Part shown: positions 1 to 9,404 of the stretch, in pieces
Layout of the letters: every line of letters begins with the position of its first letter
Numbering within the stretch: the stretch's first letter is position 1
Assembly: GCA_015680685.1 (NCBI GenBank)
Contig: MNCI01009276.1
Location: forward strand, 8,509-38,962
Direction: 5' to 3'
DNA length: 30,454 nt
DNA from: Gnetum montanum
Taxonomy: Eukaryota > Streptophyta > Gnetopsida > Gnetales > Gnetaceae
Made by a program: the position numbers and the translations under genes
Notes under the pieces: model-generated
Seen by the model: the letters and a program-made list of their open reading frames with translations, nothing else
Told to the model about the DNA's origin: nothing
The model's database searches: none

Positions 1-2
1 TA

Positions 3-510
3 GAAGCTCCGGTTCTATGGGCACCTGATTGGTCTAGACCCTTTCACATTATGATGGATGCCTCCAACTATGCCTTGGGAGCTGTGCTTACATAGTGTGA
101 TGATTAGAAATGTCCATATTATATCCACTGTGTAAGCCGTAGCATTGTGGGTGCTCAGCTGAACTACACCACCATCGAGAAGGAGTTGATGGCGATGGTG
201 TTCGCCTTGGACAAATTCTGGCACTATGTGCTCAAATACGAGGTGTTTTTGCATACTAACCATAGTGCTATCCGGTTCTTGATGAACAAACCAACGGTGA
301 ACCCCCCTCATAATCTAGTGGCTGGTGATTCTTCAGGAGTTTGATCTTACCATGGTAGATCGAAAGGGGACCGAGAATGTGGTTGCTAACCACTTGTCTC
401 AGTTACGATGGGATGACGCAGAAGAGGAGGAGCCCTTATCTGACCAGTTTCTAGATGAACTCCTCTTCACAGGCACCGTTGATCCTCAAGCACCCAAGGA
501 ATCCCCTTAG
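3..510 (+). pseudogene. Ty3/gypsy RNase H (3' part of RT-RNase H), broken
   Basis: The frame starting at base 3 reads the junction from RT into RNase H, then MDASNYALGAVL with the first catalytic Asp, and EKELMAMVFALDKFW with the catalytic Glu. The expected third acidic site (usually TDH in this family) reads HTNHSAIRFL, so Asp is replaced by Asn. The frame has stops near 93 and 105 and changes to the next frame near 318, where it continues through FDLTMVDRKGTENVVANHLS, the usual end of gypsy RNase H. In an active element this domain removes the RNA template during reverse transcription. It is followed without a break by the integrase region. Confidence 0.85.
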
Positions 511-1790
511 TTCAACCGCATCCTCACCTACCTCACAACCCAGGAGCTGCCAAAGGAGTGGAACCATCAGCAGAAACAGCAATTTCTCCATAAGGCCAAG
601 CATTTCATGGAAATCAATGGCCATCTTTATAAGGTGTGCACAGATGGCCTGGTTCGATGGTGTATCCTTGATGAAGATACATTGCACGTCCTCCAAGATG
701 CTCACGAGGGCCCTTGTGGGGGCCACTATGCTAGACGTTGCATGGCCATTAAAATCCTGCTTGTAGGGTATTACTGGCCTACAATATTTAAGGATGCATA
801 ATGGTTCGCCCACTCTTGTGAACGATGCCAGAGGGACGGTGGGATGATGGCACGGTTGGAGGGACCTCAACAGTGGATCCAGCCATTGGATCCCTTTGAC
901 ATCTGGGGTATCGACTTCATGGGGCCCATCACCCCCTTGTCAAATGGAAAGGCATACATCATCGTAGCTATGGACTACTGTACAAAGTGGGCGAAGCGGT
1001 AGTCGTCGTCGATTGTTCTTCCAACATCGCCGCACGATTTGTCCAGCAAAAAATCATTACCAGATTTGGAGTGCTGTGTGCACTCATTTTTGACAATGGG
1101 ACTCACTTCACGGGTGTCACTTTTTGGAAACTCATGCAACGCTTAGGGGTAACACATATATTTACAACACCCTATCATCCCTAAGCCAATGGGCAAGCTG
1201 AAGTCACCAATAGGGAGATCACCAAGATCCTTACCCGAACCATTAGCAAATACAAGAGGGATTGGAGGACCAAGCTCAACGATTCCCTATGGGCCTATCG
1301 CTCCACTTGGAAACTTCTTGTAGGGTACTCTCCCTATGAGTTAGTGTACGGAAAGTTGCCAACACTTCTAATCCAAGCAGAACTCTAAATACTATCCACT
1401 GCCAATGACCTCAGCCTTGACCTACTGCTAGCACAACGAGAACAACTAATCAATTTAAGTGTGCTAGATGAGAACTGATTAGTGGCCCTATTTTCAAATG
1501 AAATCCACAAGGCCTTTAACAAGAAACGACATGATCTTAGGATTTGGAAGGTCACATTTAGATGTGGAGACAAGGTGTTGTATTGGAACCCCTCACATGT
1601 ATCCCAACCGACCAAGTTTCAAACACTATGGGAGGGACCTTATATTGTCTCCGAAACCTTCCCATTTGGGGCCTTGCTAATCCACAAAACTGACGACCCC
1701 ACTAGAACACAGTTAGTCAACCGCCAACAACTAAAACCTTTCTGTGAACTCCACGCAACCAGTGCCACCACCTCATCATCACTTGGTTAA
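511..1790 (+). pseudogene. Ty3/gypsy integrase, broken
   Basis: Integrase inserts the cDNA copy into the host genome. The HHCC zinc-binding region is visible (HEGPCGGHYARR, then SCERCQRDG, about 700-835). The core follows with catalytic Asp in WGIDFMGP (about 910), Asp in IFDNGTHF (about 1090) and Glu in TNREI (about 1216), so the DDE triad is still spelled. The C-terminal part carries GPYIVSETFPFGALLI (about 1636-1680), resembling Athila/Tat integrases; I see no chromodomain. Breaks: stops near 511, 799, 1183, 1386 and 1477, and a frame change near 990. The frame ends at 1790 in a Ser/Thr-rich tail. Confidence 0.88.
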
Positions 1791-3340
1791 CCATGTTCCA
1801 TTTTTCGTGTCTCCTCCTTTCCACCCAGTCATGGGGGAGACCGTCATCCCTGTTGATCCATTTTACTACACCCCTCACCATTTTTTCATTTTTTGTTTTA
1901 CACTTTTTTTTTCACCATTGTTCCTATGTTTGCACATTCTTTGAACATTTTTTCCTTTTCTTTACTTATTTTTCGTTTCTTTGTACATGTCCATTTTTTC
2001 ATGCAATTGCTAGTACGTCGTCGTATTGTTTTCAGGCATCTAGCATGGTTGATTTTCGTATGATGGATACTATAATAGTCTTCCACGTTATCTATTCCTA
2101 CCATTGCATGGTTGTCCTTGGATTTTACGTTTGTTTTTCACTTCATAAACTCAGCAGTGAGTCCACATCATTCACCCATTCACCATTCCATGGTTTTCCT
2201 TCTATTGTGAACATGCAACCCCTTCACTTAACAACATTATAATTAATGTGTGACTTATGTAGTTCCCAGCCTTAGGGATGACCCAATGGTTTGAATCGGG
2301 TGTGACTTCAAGGGGGAATGCTTTATTTGTCATTCTGTTCTGCTCCCTAGGTTGTTGGTGTGCCCTTACGGATTTCCTACCACTCCAAGTTTCTCTCTCC
2401 ACAGAAGTTTCTAGGCAATTTGACCTTGCATGATGTGGTCCTCGGAAAAACATAAAAAAACATGGAAAAAACATGAGGATTCAAAGCACACCCCTTGGTC
2501 GGATGCATGCAAACACACATGGGTCTTCACATGGTGTGGCTCCCCCGAACAGAAGAAAAGAAAAACAACTCACTGTGGGAATTCAAAGCACACCCCTTAT
2601 ACCACCTCTCATGGGCCATACGCATTAGTTATGGGACTTCCTTGGTCCCCTCTAACTTCGTCCCATTTCACTTCCTTCCTCTCACGTTTGTTGGAGTGGT
2701 GGTCCTCTGTGGGGTCATTCTTGCTTCCTTGGGGGATGGTCGGGACTTCGTCTATTGCTGTGATGTTATTGACTGCGGATGGTTTTGGGTCTGACCTTAG
2801 GAAAGGTTTTGCCAAGTCACTTAACCACAATCGCACACGGGGTTTCATGTGGCCAACACTCGGGATTTCCATTCTCTCCTCTCCCTCTATTCCCACTTCT
2901 CTTTGTACTCACCTCACTACCCTTTTTATGTTTTGTGTGTTCATCGTGTTTTCTATAGGCCTCTCGTGCCTTGGCGGGATCTCTTGGTTTGGTGTCTTAA
3001 CTGGCCAACACCATTTCTTGGCACTTGGGCCCACGGACCCTAGTGTTGAGGGTATGCAGGGGCTATGAAGGCTATTGCCTGCTATGGGGAGGACCCACTT
3101 ATGTATTCCTAGTCCCACTTGTTAAGCCTTCCATCCTTTGGATTCCTTGGTCGACTGGTTTCAGTGTCCCATCATTCGATTTCTTCCTCGCAGAGTTCTT
3201 TTTGTGTCTTGTTCTCCAATTTTTTGTCTCTTTTTCGTGCTCCATTACCTTCCTCATGTCCTCAGCCATGACCAGGCCTTTCACGTGCTTCAACCGCTCT
3301 AATTTGGCTTTTCAAATTCATCGTTTTGAGTGTTTTATTG
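1791..3340 (+). other. Non-coding tract downstream of integrase (3' UTR-like)
   Basis: About 1.5 kb with no convincing gene. It begins with a C/T-rich stretch, and the motif CATGGGGGAGA lies near 1830. Parts match the minus-strand tract between 8720 and 7500 in the same order: the GGGGGAGA motif; CATGGTGTGG (2531) followed by an A/G-rich run and GGAATTCAAAG (2577); and GGGGAGGACCCACTT (3086). Shared order in two elements shows it is part of the family's internal sequence. Open frames here (for example 2430-3068) are not preserved in the other copy. Confidence 0.6.
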
Positions 3341-3490
3341 GTTAGTCAATGCTGGTCAATGGGTGTATAGGACTACGTATATGTGGCCCCATCGATGCAG
3401 CGTCCAACCCCTATATATACAACTGCTGTGCCTTGCATTTTTCATCATTTGGAGTCCAAATTGAAGGGAGTTTTTGCCATTTTTTTCTAC
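3341..3490 (+). promoter_or_regulatory. LTR-like promoter module upstream of the accessory frame
   Basis: TATATATA lies at 3412-3419. The DNA before it resembles the U3 of the LTR at 6800-7421: AGTCAATG near 3344 and 6817, CTACGT....GTG.CCCCAT near 3373 and 6870, and CCAACC just before TATA in both. Beyond TATA, GAAG...TTTTTGCCATTTTTT at about 3465 resembles the 6968 region. The two differ after that. It could be a partial diverged LTR or an internal promoter copied from one. It lies 280 bases before the ATG of the long accessory frame. Confidence 0.5.
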
Positions 3491-3514
3491 CTAACCCTTC
3501 CCAATGCACCTANT

Positions 3515-3694
3515 GTAATTAATTAATTAGTTTGTTAATTACAAAAAATTTGGCCCTAACCCATAAATTAATGCTTCGGAAGAGTTAACGGTGTGCCTGT
3601 GCCAATAACATAACTTGGTCAAATTGAGAAAGTATATACGGACCATCTTAAGCTACTTATGAATGGTCTAACGAGTGGTTATGTTTGATTGTAG
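3515..3694 (+). other. Possible 5' UTR intron before the accessory frame
   Basis: A GT at 3515 (GTAATTAATT) and a TTTGATTGTAG ending at 3694 bracket 180 AT-rich bases. The AG falls exactly before the ATG at 3695. The spacing from the TATA module would give a spliced leader. The donor context is uncertain because base 3513 is N. This is inference from GT...AG signals alone. Confidence 0.25.
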
Positions 3695-6550
3695 ATGGCA
3701 CCCAAACCGAGGCATCCAAGGGACGAAGGACCATCACAACTAAGGGACAAGCACCCATGCATGGGAAGGGGATGAGGTGTGCAATCACCAGAGCATGCAG
3801 AGGGCTCTCATGCAACTGGGCCCTTCCACGAAAGACCTGATGTGGAATTTGTTCATCAGATTCCTAAAGAGGAGATTCCTGGTGAGCAATTGCTCGGGGA
3901 TGAGACTCCTTGGATAGCACTATGGCTTGAGGTCACCTTGACCCAAGCTTGCCTTGATGCTATCACATTGCGTGAGATGTAGCGAATGGTCCTTCAAGAG
4001 CTAAATTTTGGACCATTTCTCGAGAATGCGCCAGAAGACGTGAGGCTCCAACTGTAGAACTCTTCAATGTGGCCAATCATCACAACCAGTGGTGAATGGT
4101 ACTTAGGAGAAACTTACCTCTTTTGGACGAATCGGCAACCAGGGTCTAGAGTAAGAATCAAAGACATTTATGTCTCTTACTCTTCGGAGGCGATAGCGTA
4201 GGCTCTGGGGTTGCCCAAAACTGGGGCAGATGTGGTGGAAATTCCAAAGCAGGCTAATCCAAAGGTAAAGGCACAATGGACCAAACAGTGCTAAGGGGTA
4301 GAGCGTAAAGAATTTAGCTCCTTGACCATAGTAGAGAGAGTGTACTCAAAGATCGCGTCTTACCACCTGAACCCAACAGTAAGATCCAGTAAAATCATAG
4401 CCTTCTCCACTCGTGCGTGTGCTGCCTTGAGTGGGAAATTCCCCATGAGTTTTCCACAGCTGCTATTTTTGGAAATTGAAAAGAGGTTCACTGAGAATGA
4501 ACGTGGAATATGAGCTCTCCCCTTTCCTTACCTAATTCAAAAGTTGTGCAAATAGGTAGGGATAGCATGATATTCGAATGATGTAATTTGGCGAGCCCCA
4601 ATTGCCTCGTGGCGAGGGATGATGAAAGATAAAACTCCTATTGTGACATAGACAGAGGAGGAGCAGCAACCACCTCCACCACCTTGACAAACAACGCAGC
4701 CAAGTTTGCAAACCATGGAAGAATACATTTGTGAGATCTAAGAAATGCTCTTGAGCCAGTAAGAGCAATCCAGCAGGACTGGTGGAGGAGAAGACCCTTC
4801 GGTCTATCACCTTGCCATGAGCCACCTAGAGCAAATGGCTTAATCAGTTAGCTTGCTTGAACGAGCAGGGCTGATATTCTCCACTGCCCAAGCATAAGTT
4901 CCAACCAGAACAGATCCAAGCATCCGAGATGTATTAACCTCAACCCAACAGTTATTCCCCGAAATCTCAGAGACTGCTACCACCTTCTCGGTACATTTGG
5001 AAGATGGTGAAGAAGTGACGGTCCTGGTGATGCATCACCAGGGACAAGAAGTTACAGCTAAAGTGGTTGCTGACATAATTGCTATGGCTCTTAATGCACC
5101 GGTAGCACCTGTACCAAACATTCATGGACTACAAGATATACAGGTGTCTACTGAAACTTCACATAGCTAGATTAATGCAGCCCAACATGAAGAGTTGTTG
5201 GACCGACTAGTGGGAACCGGGCAACTGCTTCCGGATGTCTTTGACCTTCCGGACAACATTACTGCAACCCAGTCGGAGTTGCTCTCGACAAGGGGAAAGA
5301 GCCTCATTTTGGAAGGACAACTTGAAGCTACTCAAGTCACTTGTCAGTGCTTGGCAACTGAGGTAGCCCAATTAAGAGCCTAGCTTGCCGATCTAGCCAT
5401 CCTCAACTGCGAAATCACCAGAGATGAAGCTTTTCAACAACTTCAACTTAAACTTCAAGTCATTGAGGATGTGCGAGAGATGGCGATCTTTGACAAGTTC
5501 TTAGTAGACGCTCGAGCATATTACTTAGAAAAGGACTTGGCAGAGGTTCACTAGGAGAATGTGCAATTGACTGCAGAGGTTCATCGCCTACACAATGTTG
5601 GTGCAGAGAACAAACACATGAAAAATTTCATCCACCAACACCAGGAGGAGCTAGCCAGGGTAAATGCTGACATAAGAAAGTTGTTTGCTGAAAATCGAAA
5701 TCTGTCAATGGAGGAGGTTCAGGCATTGTGATAGAAATCTACAATTGAAATTTCCACTTAGAAGAATGATGCCTTGAAATTTGAAAAAGTCAAAAATCAT
5801 TACAGGGACCAAGTAGGATTGCAGAAGGAGGTAAATGAGAAGCACATTCAAGTCACCAAAGCCAAGATGAAGCAAGCGCTCCAGCAGCTCCGAGAGGAAG
5901 GTGATGTATGGAAATCTATCTTCGATGGGTTGAATGCCTACAACAAAGTGAAAATCCACTTGAAGGAGCTGCAGATTGAGGAGATGACAGAATACATGGA
6001 GTTGGCCAACCTTTGATATGCAAACCTGGCTATGCTCATAGTCCGGAGATTGCGGTCAGAATTGGAAAAACAAGTGGTCACCTCATATTCCCTATATGAG
6101 GGAGAGTTCTAGGCACACAAGGCAACAAAACAAAAGCTGGCAATAGCAAACGTAGAACTCGAGATCCTCCATACAAGCTTTGAAGGACAACATATAGTTG
6201 CAGAGGACCTGGGCCATAGAATGAATGACTACCAGCAGCTGTAGGCATCAATCCGAGTGTTCGACATCGAATGTAAGCAATTCGCAGCTTGGTTTGTCAA
6301 CCTAAAAGAACTCCTTCCAACCCTACCATGCCCTTGGGAGGTTCCAGTTCCAGCACACATTGGAGAAGCTGCCTGGACAGTGAACGATCCTAGAAGCAAA
6401 GAAGAAAAAATGAGGGCTCTCTTGGAGGCTTTACGGCTACCTCCAGAAGTTGCAGCTGCCGCGGGGCAATTGTCATTCGTGCTGTCACCAACGCATGCGC
6501 CAGAGGTTGGAGAAGGTCCATCAGAACCACCACCCCCAGGGATGGTGTGA
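3695..6550 (+). pseudogene. Long accessory frame with coiled coils, downstream of pol (Athila-type extra ORF)
   Basis: One reading frame of 952 codons runs from ATG 3695 to TGA 6548-6550 with no frame change but about 22 internal stops. Residues about 130-290 (WYLGETYLFW, then an SSEAIAQALGLP-like stretch with a stop at its Q position, and ALPFPYLIQKLCK) resemble the plant 'putative transposon protein' domain found in many Athila-type elements. Residues about 325-345 are Q/P-rich. Residues about 500-780 are rich in E, K, Q and L in a heptad-like pattern (ATQSELLSTRGKS, QQLREEGDVW), suggesting long coiled coils. The end is Pro/Glu-rich. I see no signal peptide or membrane segment, so an envelope role is not supported. 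The function is unknown. Confidence 0.7.
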
Positions 6551-6800
6551 TCTTCTCCAATAATTTTGTGCATCATCCTACACAGCAGAGGCTCCAGGAC
6601 TAGTGAGTTGTTCAATTTTGTCTCTAAACATCACCATTTTTGTAATTTGTCCTCCTCTGTAACTCGGGCACTTGGTCAAATTCATGTTGTGTCATGTGTG
6701 TGTCATGTATGTGTTTAAGTTATGTGTGTTGTAAATAAAAATCCATACCTTCCAAATTGTAAAGTAACTCAAGGACAAGTTTTTGCTCAGTCGTGGAGGT
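6551..6800 (+). other. Short non-coding tract before the LTR
   Basis: The stretch is T-rich with repeated GTGTCATGTGTGTGTCATGTATGTG near 6690-6715. No clear polypurine tract was seen next to the LTR; GTGGAGGTATG near 6795 is the only weak candidate. Confidence 0.4.
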
Positions 6801-6837
6801 ATGATAAAGTGTCATTAAGTCAATGTGTCGATTGGGC

Positions 6838-6885
6838 CGCGTCGATGCGGGCCCGTCGACGTAGCCTCCCTACGTCGACGTGACC
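6838..6885 (+). promoter_or_regulatory. CpG-dense palindromic cluster in LTR U3
   Basis: The bases GTCGACGTAG (6855-6864) and CTACGTCGAC (6870-6879) form a perfect 10-bp inverted repeat around a 5-base loop. ACGTCGACGT at 6872-6881 is itself a palindrome. The cluster is rich in CpG in an otherwise CpG-poor window and sits about 35 bases before TATA. It is probably an enhancer or binding-site array. Confidence 0.6.
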
Positions 6886-6912
6886 CCATTTACCCAACCG
6901 CCTATCCCAACC

Positions 6913-6920
6913 TATAAATA
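6913..6920 (+). promoter_or_regulatory. LTR TATA box
   Basis: TATAAATA in the context CCTATAAATAAGAG; the same context recurs at 30044-30057 and a similar one on the minus strand at 12278-12285. Confidence 0.65.
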
Positions 6921-7089
6921 AGAGGGTCCTCAACCTCATTTAGGCACCTTTTCAGTTAGTTGTAGCGAAGCTCTTGCAATTTTTTCCTGCATGAGATAGA
7001 ATATTTTTCAAGTGCCCGTAACAGGTGTAAGAAAAGTGATCAGATCTTTATTTGAGCGTTGATGTATCTGAGCCCATTGGCGTGACGAC

Positions 7090-7095
7090 AATAAA
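7090..7095 (+). promoter_or_regulatory. LTR polyadenylation signal
   Basis: AATAAA within AATAAAGACGAAC, about 175 bases after the TATA box. The same 13-mer occurs at the matching place in the LTR at 30221. Confidence 0.5.
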
Positions 7096-7230
7096 GACGA
7101 ACTATTCAAGAATTCCTTGTAGCATTTGGACTTAGTTATTTTATGCATTCAATAGTTTAATATGTTTATGCTTTATTAGTTACTTGTTAATTACTTAAGT
7201 TTTTGTTATTATGATTTCAATNATTAGCCT

Positions 7231-7275
7231 TAATCTCACTTAACCATCATAAACAGAACCTCACAAGTGAGATTA
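7231..7275. repeat. Perfect 11-bp inverted repeat in LTR U5
   Basis: TAATCTCACTT (7231-7241) and AAGTGAGATTA (7265-7275) are exact reverse complements around 23 bases. I did not find the same dyad in the other LTR copies. Confidence 0.6.
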
Positions 7276-7439
7276 GGATGACAATGACCGTTCTAACCCA
7301 AGGTTTCACTGGTTAGAGTCTGGTGTATGTTAAGTGCTTACAGTCTACGGATTTCGACCAAGTTGTGCATGAACACTCGTGATTCATATGGTTGGGCGTA
7401 GGGGTACCTAGCCTCTCATCAGTTACCATGATGTTTGAA

Positions 7440-8760
7440 AATAGGATGTTACAAAAATTTCAAAGTGGACATCCCTAGCCCTCATGACTAATAAGTATAA
7501 CTCTGAAAGCACATAAGTTTTTGAACAATTGAAACCAAAGGTCTGATTTAGAAGATGGCCAAGAAATATTAATGGATATGGAAACAAAAAAGTAGGAAAA
7601 ATTAATGAAACAAATGAGATGTAGTCCCAAAACCATGCATAAATTTAGAGAAAACATCATTGATGTTCAGCAAGATGTGAAGGTTAGTTCAAAGCCATGA
7701 TTAACAAAAGTTATGCAAGTGGGTCCTCCCCAAAGTAGGCTCTTACCATAATGCCCTTGCATAACCACTTCTATAGGTGTTAGTGGGCATCCTAGAAGGT
7801 AAATGTAGATCATGCCTTTGTCCAAACAACACACAATTGCTGTGGTTGAGATGTTACACTATACTACACAAAACCAAAAGGTTCATTATTGCATGCAGTA
7901 GTGAGGTGAATACTAGGATGAGAAGGGATTGTAGATATTGGAATGTAAAGTACTTGACCATGTTCATAATAGGTTCTTGTGAAAAATCTGATTAAAATGA
8001 TTAGCATACCCATCCATCCAAGTTTAGGCCAAGTCCATACCATGAACAGTGACCTCGCATTGATGTGTTCCTTCCTGCTGACCACCATGAGTCCACAACC
8101 ATCCCAAAGAATAATCATCACTCCAAAAGAAGAAGAAAAGAGAAGAAGAAAGGGACGTAGTTAGAGGGGTGCCTTCAGGCATGGGTAACATGTCTTTCCA
8201 ACCCCATAACTAGTGCTTGTAGCCCATTATTGTGTCTAAGGGTTGTTCTTTGAATTTCCATTATTATTATTTTTTCTCTCTCTTTCTTTATTTTTTTTGT
8301 CTTTTTCTTATGGGAACCACACCATGCAAAGACTTTTAGCTTCCTGTTATGGATCAACAAAGGAGTGATTATAAGTTTGAAGAGGAGTCATAAATCACAT
8401 GAAGGAAGTTAAGAAGAGAATCCAACAAGTCCCCTTGAGGTCATACCATTTTCCATTTCCACTTGGTCATTTCCTCTTTCTTCAAAGTACAATGATCATT
8501 TTTGAATTTTAGTTTCATAAAAGAAAAACCAAATTGTTTCCATGAAAAAGACATTTTATTTAGAGAACTGAAGGGATGGATGAGGTGGTCTCATTACTTT
8601 ACATAATTACTTACCCAATCATCTTGATAGCATTGCACAAAAATTTGTAAAACATAAAAAATGAAAAACACTTATTAGTTCTTGAACTAGGATGAAGCAT
8701 CTCCCCCATGACTAATCTTATGACCACACATTCGAGAGATGGACCACATAATCCCCTAGT
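7440..8760 (-). other. 3' non-coding tract of the minus-strand element
   Basis: No gene is supported here. On the minus strand it carries GTCATGGGGGAGATG (about 8713), CATGGTGTGGTTCCC (about 8325), GGAAATTCAAAG (about 8262), ACTAGTTATGGGGTTGG and GGGGAGGACCCACTT (about 7735). All appear in the same order as in 1826-3110 of the plus strand. A run of T/C and ATT repeats lies near 8255-8310. Confidence 0.6.
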
Positions 8761-8806
8761 TATACACCACTAGTTTTCCATCTATCACCATTACTAATTT
8801 AATTAA

Positions 8807-9265
8807 TCATGTGGTAGCACATCTAACATAGGTGATAGTCTCATTTGGATCATTTAGAGACATCTCTTCATCTGGACTTGTAGGTATTTTTGTTTTGGGG
8901 GATCCAAATGTGTTTGTTTCTTTTTCTTGACTTTCTATTTTAATTCCCGCGTCTCTGTGTTTACTATCCTTTTCTAGTGTATAATTAGAGTGTAAGATAT
9001 TTGTTTCTAAGTCCTCTGTTTGGTCCATTTCCTTAAGTCTAGAACTAATAAGTAGATTAGTTCCTTTCATGCATCTTTGAAATAGTTTTATATTCTCTTT
9101 TTTAAGCCACTGGGTGTCTTCTAGTTTGGTGGCTACTACATAGATTGGTTTTTGTTCACACACTTGTTCCATAGCTTTGTTGTGGGTTGTGTTAATATTT
9201 TGAATTTCTAGCCCATAACTATGCCCTTTACTATTAGTGATGCATGGATTTTTCTGTCTTTCCAC
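8807..9265 (-). pseudogene. Gag C-terminal or gag-pol linker region, minus-strand element
   Basis: A 152-codon open stretch, charged and polar (E, K, T, N-rich), with no recognised domain, zinc knuckle or protease DTG motif. It begins with ERQKNPCITN, encoded by one arm of the inverted repeat at 9241-9281, so its true upstream neighbour is disturbed. If the 118-base block between the two N bases is turned around, the same frame stays open for about 33 more codons upstream. It ends shortly before the 3' non-coding tract. It is probably part of the element's polyprotein just before the missing protease. Confidence 0.5.
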
Positions 9266-9401
9266 AATGATAGGTTTATTGTNTCTTTCCTTTCATGACC
9301 AATGTCTCCTAATCATACACAAAAGCCAACACCCATTACCACTTCAACACAAGACATAAACAATAAACCTATCATTGTGGAAAGACAGAAAAATCCATGC
9401 A
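9241..9401. repeat. Perfect 41-bp inverted repeat bounded by single N bases
   Basis: Bases 9241-9281 and 9361-9401 are exact reverse complements. N bases sit at 9283 and 9402, just beyond the inner end of the first arm and the outer end of the second. The block between the Ns is 118 bases long. The pattern is best explained by a small contig placed backwards between two neighbours with a k-mer-sized overlap. Confidence 0.85.
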
Positions 9402-9404
9402 NAG

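Larger units (their letters stand above)
1..7421 (+). mobile_element. Athila-like Ty3/gypsy retrotransposon, 5' truncated by window
   Basis: The order RNase H, integrase, long non-coding tract, accessory frame and LTR is what is expected of the 3' half of an Athila-type (OTA clade) element. The window begins inside pol, so gag, protease, most of RT and the 5' LTR are not visible. The right end is placed near 7421 because the stretch before it (about 7378-7421) matches the LTR end of the minus-strand element near 11550-11605, where a primer-binding site follows. The element is dead: pol has two frame changes and the accessory frame has over 20 stops. The lineage is inferred from domain style and from the primer site of its minus-strand relative. 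Confidence 0.75.
6801..7421 (+). repeat. LTR of the Athila-like family (right LTR of element 1)
   Basis: The sequence shares with the LTR at 29941-30454 the promoter CCTATAAATAAGAG, a GATCTNTATTTGAGCRTTG block (7046 and 30174), AATAAAGACGAAC (7090 and 30221) and the CACTGGTT block. The end, GTGATTCATATGGTTGGG.GTAGGGGTACCT, matches the minus-strand LTR at 11563-11597. The left edge (about 6801) is uncertain; the right edge ends TCATCA at 7421. Base 7222 is N. Confidence 0.72.

Noticed and set aside
455-870. Open stretches on both strands across 451-870
   Set aside because: Other-frame readings of the integrase zinc-finger region, which is clearly coding in the plus frame.
1793-2242. Phe/Ser/His-rich open stretch
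   Set aside because: Arises from T/C-rich non-coding DNA; no domain, and not conserved in the second copy.
2430-3068. Open stretch of 212 codons after integrase
   Set aside because: Composition is like translated non-coding DNA, and the related tract at 8320-7700 does not keep the frame.
3695-6550. Reassigned stop codons: TAG/TAA often sit where Gln would fit
   Set aside because: TGA stops are also present, and the same pattern occurs in unrelated elements. Transition of CAG/CAA/CGA/TGG explains it, and plants use the standard nuclear code.
3695-6550. Envelope-like protein, as proposed for some Athila elements
   Set aside because: No signal peptide, membrane segment or cysteine pattern is visible; the sequence is coiled-coil and soluble in character.
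7777-8164. Open stretches on both strands
   Set aside because: They lie in the non-coding 3' tract shared by the two Athila-like elements and have no family resemblance.
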